Positions 12,257 to 17,720 of a stretch of DNA of 17,720 nt are shown here, piece after piece (within the stretch, counting starts at the first letter, position 1; every line of letters starts with the position of its first letter). A model generated the notes under the pieces. That model saw only the letters and a list, made by a program, of their open reading frames with translations, did not search any database and was not told the DNA's origin. The translations under genes were made by a program, and so were the position numbers. Source of the DNA: CAYXPG01 sp964564845 (lineage in GTDB: Bacteria > Planctomycetota > Phycisphaerae > Sedimentisphaerales > Anaerobacaceae); contig CAZMCN010000032.1 in NCBI GenBank assembly GCA_964564845.1, forward strand, positions 1-17,720. The letters run 5' to 3'.

Positions 12257-14638
12257 TTATGTAAGCTCTTGGACATCATTTTTTTTAGATTTGACATCGA
12301 CAGGCACATCTTTTATGGGTGCTGGTTTTTTAGTTATTTTTTCTGTGGTGTCGATTTTCTGTGAGATGTTTTCTGCGTGTGAGATGTCTGTAGTTTCAGG
12401 GGTTTTATCGATGGTAGTGTAACTTTCGACTATAGCCAGGAGGCTCAGGAGGAAGCTGATAATACTTTCAGCTCCCTGATTGGCATTAACTCCGCCTCGC
12501 ATCAGGGCATCGTGGCATCCCTTGGTTCTGAAGTTGTAAACGGGGATATGGAGGTCATTTTCTCCGAGGAACCAGTCGAAGGCCTTTCTTTGAAGCGTCA
12601 GGAATCTGGGGTTTTGAGTAACGTTGTAAGCTGCGCTTAGCATCATAACGGTCGCAGCCGCTTCAATTGGCTGCTGGTCGAATTGCGCCTTTGTTCCGGA
12701 GCGTTCGTACCAGCCGTTACAGCCGACGAAGCTGAAGTGATTTCCGCCGAAGGTATTGTCGAGCAGAAACTGGCAGGTTTTCATTGCGACTTCGGTGTAT
12801 TTTTTGTTCTCGAATATCAAAGCGGTGACGAAGAGGGCGTGCGGCAGGACGGCACTATCATAGGTTAGAGCATTAGTAAACCACTGCCAATCAGGGGAGG
12901 AGTTTATTTTATATAATTCGACCAATTTATCTGCGGCTATTACAATCTGGCGTTTGATGTCACTTGCACCGGGGAACTGCTTGAGGTAATCAGACATACC
13001 TAATATCGAATAAGCCATACCTCTTGGGTGCTGTTTTTGGACATATTTTATGGATTTGTCGAAGGAGTCTTTGATGATTGACAGATATGATGGCGAGGGC
13101 GGTTTTGCCATAACGGTTCCGAATGCCCAGAGCAGCCTGCCGAGAGCGTCGTTGGGGGGTTCATTTTTCATCCAGGTTCTGTCAAAGTTCATAAAATTTC
13201 TGACTGAGCCGTCGTCATTTTGTGAATGCATAGTGAAAGACAGATATATTTCAAAAAGCTCGAGCGCATCAGGCTCAAGGTAATGGTTGTAATATTTAGT
13301 CATTGTGATTACGGCCCTTGCGTTATCATCGGTGCAGTAGCCGAAATTTCGATTTGGAGTGGTAAATCTGGCGTGCTGGTAGAGTCCGGTGTCGTCAGTG
13401 AGTTTTTTGAGATGTTCTAAAGAGGGTTCAGGTATTTCGAAAGTTGATTTTCTTGCCAATGAGGCGGCTTTTGCTTCAATTCTGACGGGCAGTCGTTTTG
13501 AGCTGAAAAGTTTCCAGTATGCCTGTCCGATTTTTGGCCAGGTTCTTGACCTGCCATAGTCATAAGCCTTTCTGCGGAGTGAATAAAACAACGAATCGTC
13601 CTGCAGTATTTCGATTACAGCGTTAGCCATTTCGTTTGAATCGCCGAACGGCACCAGTTTTCCCTGTCCGTTTGCCAGCAGTTCCATAGCGGCCCAATAA
13701 GGGGTTGAAACAACGGCCTTACCCGTTCCTACAGCGAAGGAGAGGGTTCCGCTGGTTAATTGCTCTCTGTTGTGATATGGAGTAACATAAATGTCTGCGG
13801 CGCAGAGGAAGTTGTTAAGCTCTTCGTCGCTTACGAACCTGTTATGGAACATAACATGTTCGGTGCAGCCTAAATCTTTTACCATTTGCTGGAGACTGTA
13901 TCTATAAGATTCTCCGTCTTCTCTTAAGACAGAAGGGTGTGTCATTCCCAGGACCACGTACAGTACTGACGGTTCGGCCTTGATTATGGCGGGTATAGCC
14001 TTTAGCATAACCTCGATTCCTTTGTTTTTGCTGAGCAGCCCGAAGGTCAAAATGGTTCTTCTGTCTTCCATACCGAATTTGTGCTTGTAGTAGTTGTTGT
14101 CAACGAAAGATGAATCAGGTATGCCGTGAGGGATGAGTTCAATTTTTCTACTTGAGAGACCATAAATGTCGTGCAGCATATCGATGCCTCGTTCATTCAT
14201 AATAATTACTTTGTACGAGGCATTGCATACGTCCAGTAATGACTTGTAGTAAGATGGGTCTGGGTTATCAAGGAGTGTATGGAGGGTTGTTATTATCGGA
14301 GCATTTAGCTGGTTGAGCAGCAGAGAGAGATATGAGCCGGCTTCACCTCCGAAGAGTCCGAATTCGTGCTGGACTGAAACCGCATCGACGTGACTGAAAT
14401 TTATGTAGTCGGCTGCGCAGATATAATCGTTTTTTACGTTTTGTCGAATTTCAAACTTAACGGGTTCATTATATGTCAGGTTGTTCTCGGAGCGCATAGC
14501 CACCACCAAAGGTTCAAAACTACCCTTTGCGGCAGAAGAGATGTTGTTGATAAGGTCGGAAGTAAAGGTTGCGATCCCACATCTTCTTGGCCTGAAAGAA
14601 GAGATAAACGCCACTTTTTTTGTGGAACTTTTTGCCAT
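12257..14638 (-). CDS. GT4-type glycosyltransferase fused to a C-terminal helical (alpha/alpha-barrel-like) domain
   Basis: A 793-aa cytoplasmic protein. The N-terminal part (about 1-385) is a GT-B retaining glycosyltransferase of the GT4 type: FRPRRCGIATF near the start, VQHEFGLFGG, LIPHGIPDS, FGLLSKNKGIE (donor-site loop) and REQLTSGTLSFAVGTGKAVVSTPYW with the C-terminal Glu-rich region. The second part (about 400-735) is all-helical with GYCTDDNARA (433-442), DGSVRNFMNFDR, PRGMAYSILG, DWQWFTNALTYDSAVLPHAL and FDQQPIEAAATVMM, resembling six-hairpin glycosidase-like folds. The last roughly 50 residues are a Thr/Lys/Asp-rich tail. Substrate unknown. The ATG at 14638 is preferred over 14647 because AAGGA lies 9 nt before it. 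Confidence 0.88.
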   Translation of the reverse strand: MAKSSTKKVAFISSFRPRRCGIATFTSDLINNISSAAKGSFEPLVVAMRSENNLTYNEPVKFEIRQNVKNDYICAADYINFSHVDAVSVQHEFGLFGGEAGSYLSLLLNQLNAPIITTLHTLLDNPDPSYYKSLLDVCNASYKVIIMNERGIDMLHDIYGLSSRKIELIPHGIPDSSFVDNNYYKHKFGMEDRRTILTFGLLSKNKGIEVMLKAIPAIIKAEPSVLYVVLGMTHPSVLREDGESYRYSLQQMVKDLGCTEHVMFHNRFVSDEELNNFLCAADIYVTPYHNREQLTSGTLSFAVGTGKAVVSTPYWAAMELLANGQGKLVPFGDSNEMANAVIEILQDDSLFYSLRRKAYDYGRSRTWPKIGQAYWKLFSSKRLPVRIEAKAASLARKSTFEIPEPSLEHLKKLTDDTGLYQHARFTTPNRNFGYCTDDNARAVITMTKYYNHYLEPDALELFEIYLSFTMHSQNDDGSVRNFMNFDRTWMKNEPPNDALGRLLWAFGTVMAKPPSPSYLSIIKDSFDKSIKYVQKQHPRGMAYSILGMSDYLKQFPGASDIKRQIVIAADKLVELYKINSSPDWQWFTNALTYDSAVLPHALFVTALIFENKKYTEVAMKTCQFLLDNTFGGNHFSFVGCNGWYERSGTKAQFDQQPIEAAATVMMLSAAYNVTQNPRFLTLQRKAFDWFLGENDLHIPVYNFRTKGCHDALMRGGVNANQGAESIISFLLSLLAIVESYTTIDKTPETTDISHAENISQKIDTTEKITKKPAPIKDVPVDVKSKKNDVQELT

Positions 14639-14676
14639 CCGTAACATTCCTTGATATATCCGCCCAATAACTTATA

Positions 14677-14705
14677 ATATTAACGGTATTGTATCAGGCT
14701 GTCAA
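14677..14705 (-). promoter_or_regulatory. Promoter of the glycosyltransferase gene
   Basis: Minus strand: perfect TTGACA (14705-14700), 17-bp spacer, TAATAT (14682-14677). The expected start is near 14670, giving a leader of about 30 nt with AAGGA before the ATG at 14638. Confidence 0.75.
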
Positions 14706-14850
14706 GAAAATTGACCATTTGTAGGATAGAAAAAAGTTTTTTTATCTGGTGTTGGGTTTTGGCACAGTTGAGAGTGGAGAAAATCACAAAATTTGCGAAT
14801 TTTTTTGTTTTTTTTATTTTTTACTAACAAAAGTTCCTGATTTCGTATAT

Positions 14851-14873
14851 ATTACTACTATTGCAGTAGGAAT
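14851..14873. promoter_or_regulatory. Putative operator of the Rrf2-family regulator
   Basis: Inverted repeat: ATTACTACT, then ATTGC, then AGTAGGAAT. The arms match at 8 of 9 positions. It overlaps the likely -10 region (TATATT, 14848-14853) and ends 15 bp before the ATG of the regulator gene. Size, symmetry and AT-rich ends are typical of Rrf2-family operators, so autoregulation is the natural reading (inference). Confidence 0.55.
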
Positions 14874-14888
14874 AATAGGAGATTTATA

Positions 14889-15323
14889 ATGAAACTTACT
14901 ACCCGTACTCATTATGGAATCAGGGCTATGCTGGAATTGGCCGAAAAGTATGGTGAGGGCCCTTTGCGGATTAAAGTTATTGCTAACCGCCAGGATATAT
15001 CAGTAAAATACCTTGAGCAGTTAATGGCCACCCTCAAATCAGGAGGTCTTATCAGAAGTATCAGAGGCTCCAAAGGTGGCTATAATCTTACCAAAGCTCC
15101 GACCGATGTTAAACTGAGCGAGATTTTCAATTGTCTGGAAGGGCCTGTTGTTACCATTGAATGTGTTGGGGATGAGAATTATTGTGCACGAGCCGCTAAT
15201 TGTGCAATGAGGCAGGTCTGGGTGCAGGTACAGGATGCGATGATGAATGTCCTGCAATCGATGACATTGCAGGATTTGGTTAACGGTACAAAGGAAAGAA
15301 AAAATCTGGATTATCAGATATAG
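14889..15323 (+). CDS. Rrf2/IscR-family transcriptional regulator with three cluster-type cysteines
   Basis: A 144-aa DNA-binding regulator. The winged helix-turn-helix at about 1-75 has THYGIRAMLELA, ISVKYLEQLMATLKSGGLI and the wing RGSKGGYNLTKAP. Cysteines 92, 99 and 105 lie almost exactly where IscR binds its [2Fe-2S] cluster (C-x6-C-x5-C here), so cluster sensing is plausible, though CymR-type cysteine regulators share the same fold. AGGAG (14877-14881) is 7 nt before the ATG. cysK begins 18 nt after the stop, and a serine acetyltransferase gene and nadA follow. The context points to control of cysteine synthesis by sulfur or Fe-S status (inference). Confidence 0.93.
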   Translation: MKLTTRTHYGIRAMLELAEKYGEGPLRIKVIANRQDISVKYLEQLMATLKSGGLIRSIRGSKGGYNLTKAPTDVKLSEIFNCLEGPVVTIECVGDENYCARAANCAMRQVWVQVQDAMMNVLQSMTLQDLVNGTKERKNLDYQI

Positions 15324-15341
15324 CAAGAAGGAGGCTGAAGT

Positions 15342-16268
15342 ATGAGTGCGATATTCGAGGATATAACCGCTGCGATAGGCTATACGCCTTTGGTTCAAAT
15401 CAACAGACTCGGTTCCGGCAAAGCGGCGATTTTGGCCAAGCTGGAATCATATAATCCCTGCGGAAGCGTGAAAGACAGGATTGCTTTGTCAATGATAGAG
15501 GCTGCAGAGAACGAAGGGATGTTAACGAAAGAGACGGTAGTAATTGAACCTACCAGCGGCAATACCGGTATAGGTCTTGCCTGCGTATGTGCCTGCAAGG
15601 GATATCAATTGATACTGACTATGCCTGAGACGATGAGTGTTGAGAGAAGAAAACTGCTGCGATTGTTTGGTGCGGAACTTGTGCTGACACCGGCGGCAGA
15701 GGGGATGAGGGGAGCTGTAAAAAGAGCCGAACAGCTTGTGGCCCAGAATCAGAATGCTTTTATGCCGCAGCAATTCAACAATCCCGCAAACCCACAGATT
15801 CACAGGGAAACGACTGCAAAGGAAATCTGGATAGACAGTGACGGTATGGTCGATATTCTTGTATCGGGCGTAGGAACCGGTGGAACTATAACAGGTTGTG
15901 GAGAAGTTTTGAAACAAAAGAAGAAGGGTTTAAGAATTGTGGCGGTTGAGCCGAAGGATTCTGCGGTTCTTTCGGGCGGCAAGGCGGGTCCGCATAAGAT
16001 ACAGGGTATCGGGGCAGGGTTTGTGCCGGAGGTTTTGAACGTTGAGATAATCGATGAAATCATACAGGTCCCGAACGAAGATGCTATTGAGACGGCCAGA
16101 CAATTGGGAGCGAAAGAGGGGATATTAGCAGGTATAAGCTCAGGGGCTGCGATGTGGGCGGCGATAGAGCTTTCCCGGCGAGCGGAATGTGAAGGTAAGA
16201 CAATCGTGGTGATTGTGCCTGATACGGGAGAGAGGTATATATCCACCGAGATGTTTAACCAATTTTAG
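15342..16268 (+). CDS. cysK: Cysteine synthase A (O-acetylserine sulfhydrylase)
   Basis: PLP enzyme that makes cysteine and acetate from O-acetylserine and sulfide; cytoplasmic. The 308-aa length is normal. NPCGSVKDRIA holds the PLP lysine (K44), PTSGNTGIGLA (70-80) binds the substrate carboxylate, SGVGTGGTITG binds the PLP phosphate, and IQGIGAGFVP and GISSGAA follow near the C-terminus. All CysK signatures are intact. AGGAGG lies 6 nt before the ATG. It is co-oriented between the Rrf2 regulator (18-nt gap) and the serine acetyltransferase gene (57-nt gap), so its substrate is made by its neighbour's product. Confidence 0.97.
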   Translation: MSAIFEDITAAIGYTPLVQINRLGSGKAAILAKLESYNPCGSVKDRIALSMIEAAENEGMLTKETVVIEPTSGNTGIGLACVCACKGYQLILTMPETMSVERRKLLRLFGAELVLTPAAEGMRGAVKRAEQLVAQNQNAFMPQQFNNPANPQIHRETTAKEIWIDSDGMVDILVSGVGTGGTITGCGEVLKQKKKGLRIVAVEPKDSAVLSGGKAGPHKIQGIGAGFVPEVLNVEIIDEIIQVPNEDAIETARQLGAKEGILAGISSGAAMWAAIELSRRAECEGKTIVVIVPDTGERYISTEMFNQF

Positions 16269-16325
16269 CATGGCCGGGATTTAAAATAATAATTGTTGTT
16301 TCGGTTTTTATGCCTTGGAGACGAT

Positions 16326-17249
16326 ATGGCAAAGCGAAATATCAAGCTGACCAATAAGAAAATTGAGGCTCTGGTTAGTGAAATAGCCTGGACGTATGAG
16401 GGAGATTTGGGGATAAATTTTATCGACGTTTCAAATTTACCGGTCAGGGATAAGATATGGGAGATTATTGATTTGTTTATGGAGCTGCTTTTTCCGGGCT
16501 ATACGGGCAAAAGGACGGTTACGAGGGCGAATATCAGTTTTGTAGTTATTGATATTCTGTACCATATATATGCGGAGCTGTCCGACCAGGTAGAGCGTGC
16601 CTTGAAATACCGCTGCAAGATGGACAAATGTGACAGCGGCGACTGCAGAGCGATGGCTGAAGATGCCGCCCAACATTTGCTGGGCCAATTGCCGAGGATT
16701 CGAGAGCTTCTCAAAGGTGATGTTGGAGCTGCTTTTGACGGTGACCCTGCTGCGCAATCTTATGAAGAAATTGTTATCAGCTATCCGTGCATTATAGCGA
16801 TAGCAACATATCGAATTGCCCACGAGCTGTATTTACGAGATATTCCCCTGATACCCCGGATAATGACCGAATGGGCGCATTCAAAGACCGGCATTGATAT
16901 AAATCCTGGGGCAAAGATAGGCAAAAACTTCTTTATTGACCACGGCACCGGTGTTGTTATAGGTGAGACCACCGTGATAGGAGATAATGTGAAGATATAT
17001 CAGGGCGCTACGCTGGGTGCTTTGAGCTTTCCCAAGGATGAAAGAGGGCAGATAATAAAGAGCGGCAGGAGACATCCGACGATAGAAGACAATGTAACAA
17101 TTTATGCTGAAGCGACGATATTAGGCGATGTAGTTATTGGAAAAGATACGGTAATCGGCGGCAATGTATGGCTGAAAGAGTCGGTGCCGCCCGGCGTTAC
17201 TGTTACAACACAAGGCACAGAGCTGGTTTATAAGAAGCACGAAGAATAA
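16326..17249 (+). CDS. cysE: Serine O-acetyltransferase, EpsC-type (CysE family)
   Basis: Acetylates L-serine with acetyl-CoA to O-acetylserine, the substrate of CysK. The 307-aa protein has the long helical N-terminal region of the EpsC subgroup (about 1-180, including a Cys-rich CKMDKCDSGDC at 97-107) and a C-terminal left-handed beta-helix. Catalytic motifs are HSKTGIDINPGAKIG (185-199, Asp191) and DHGTGVVIGET (205-215, His206). The position usually His in DIHPGA is Asn here. It ends with GGNVWLKESVPPG. The ATG at 16326 is preferred over the upstream TTG at 16293 because GGAG (16317-16320) lies 5 nt before it. nadA begins 23 nt downstream. Confidence 0.95.
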   Translation: MAKRNIKLTNKKIEALVSEIAWTYEGDLGINFIDVSNLPVRDKIWEIIDLFMELLFPGYTGKRTVTRANISFVVIDILYHIYAELSDQVERALKYRCKMDKCDSGDCRAMAEDAAQHLLGQLPRIRELLKGDVGAAFDGDPAAQSYEEIVISYPCIIAIATYRIAHELYLRDIPLIPRIMTEWAHSKTGIDINPGAKIGKNFFIDHGTGVVIGETTVIGDNVKIYQGATLGALSFPKDERGQIIKSGRRHPTIEDNVTIYAEATILGDVVIGKDTVIGGNVWLKESVPPGVTVTTQGTELVYKKHEE

Positions 17250-17272
17250 AAGCCGTTAGGAGAGCCGTTTTT

Positions 17273-17720
17273 TTGGATGAGCGATTAGTTGAAAAAATAC
17301 AGGAACTCAAGGATGTTCGTAAGGCGGTGATACTTGCGCACAATTATCAGCCGGCCGAGGTACAGGACATTGCCGATTTTTGCGGTGATTCGTTGGACCT
17401 TAGCATAAAGGCGTCGGAAACCGAGGCGGAGGTAATAGTTTTTTGCGGCGTGAAGTTTATGGCTGAGACCGCAGCTATTTTATCGCCTGAAAAAACGGTG
17501 CTTCTGCCGGACAAATCAGCCGGCTGCCCTCTGGCTGATATGATAAACGCAGAGCAGTTACAGCAGCTCAAAGACGAGCACCCCGGAGCATTGGTTGTAT
17601 GTTACGTAAACAGCAGTACGGTGGTAAAGGCCGGCAGTGATTACTGCTGCACCAGTGCTAATGCTGCTGAAGTGGTTAATTCCATACCAGCCGACAGAGA
17701 AATTATCTTTGTGCCTGACC
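17273..17720 (+). CDS. nadA: Quinolinate synthase NadA (5' part, cut by window end)
   Basis: Condenses iminoaspartate with dihydroxyacetone phosphate to quinolinate in de novo NAD synthesis; carries a [4Fe-4S] cluster. 149 codons are visible. AHNYQ near the start, GDSLDLS, FCGVKFMAET (first cluster Cys), LLPDKSAGCPLADM, and YVNSSTVVKAGSDYCCTSANA (second cluster Cys) identify it beyond doubt; the third cluster Cys lies outside the window. The best start is TTG at 17273, with AGGAG (17258-17262) 10 nt upstream. The only nearby ATG (17277) is out of frame and meets TAG after three codons. Same strand as the serine acetyltransferase gene and probably in its operon. Confidence 0.96.
   Translation, partial: MDERLVEKIQELKDVRKAVILAHNYQPAEVQDIADFCGDSLDLSIKASETEAEVIVFCGVKFMAETAAILSPEKTVLLPDKSAGCPLADMINAEQLQQLKDEHPGALVVCYVNSSTVVKAGSDYCCTSANAAEVVNSIPADREIIFVPD

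Noticed and set aside
16293..16325. TTG start of the serine acetyltransferase
   Set aside because: The ATG at 16326 has GGAG 5 nt upstream; the earlier TTG has no ribosome site.

Overview
This 17.7-kb window is ordinary bacterial chromosome with moderate GC. It carries housekeeping, cofactor and amino-acid genes, two tRNAs, and several short intergenic repeats. The organism cannot be fixed from the window. The gene mix, the many dispersed short palindromic or tandem repeats, the entericidin-like micro-lipoprotein and a long GT4 fusion protein would suit a Planctomycetota (Phycisphaerae-like) genome; that is inference with low to moderate confidence. No plasmid, phage, IS or CRISPR array is visible. 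Promoters are unusually easy to read: seven or eight boxes close to TTGACA-17 bp-TATAAT, nearly all with an exact 17-bp spacer.

Layout. 1-314 is a repeat-rich intergenic tract that runs into proB (glutamate 5-kinase), followed by tRNA-Leu(CAA). On the minus strand, lexA lies downstream of a small unrecognised ORF that overlaps it out of frame. Plus-strand bioY (biotin ECF transporter S component) has two candidate tandem promoters. A minus-strand membrane protein (HTH-like N-terminus, one membrane helix, C-terminal coiled coil) is followed by a tight minus-strand group tsaD-larB-nnrD (tRNA t6A synthesis, nickel-pincer cofactor synthesis, NAD(P)HX repair), then a DUF362 protein and a lipoprotein. 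The lipoprotein and tRNA-Gln(CTG) are transcribed divergently from -35 boxes that together form one perfect 19-bp palindrome.

Right after tRNA-Gln comes a nested palindromic repeat whose right end supplies the ribosome site of a small GIY-YIG nuclease gene. A degenerate inverted repeat lies on the other side of that gene, and fragments of similar GTCGA-type sequence occur elsewhere in the window. Next are a zinc-ribbon/PH-domain membrane protein, a double hairpin repeat, xthA (exonuclease III, minus), a 44-aa entericidin-like lipoprotein and a 793-aa glycosyltransferase fused to a helical-barrel-like domain.

The right end is a plus-strand cluster: an Rrf2/IscR-type regulator with three cluster-type cysteines, cysK, an EpsC-type serine acetyltransferase and the 5' part of nadA. 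Serine acetyltransferase and CysK make cysteine from serine, and NadA is an Fe-S enzyme of NAD synthesis. Together with the regulator this suggests cysteine supply tuned to Fe-S or sulfur status. A palindrome just upstream of the regulator is the natural autoregulatory operator.

Most interesting leads: the GIY-YIG gene embedded in palindromic repeats beside a tRNA; larB, whose conserved N-terminus has no ATG/GTG/TTG start; two apparently leaderless genes (tsaD and the lipoprotein); and the palindromic divergent promoter.
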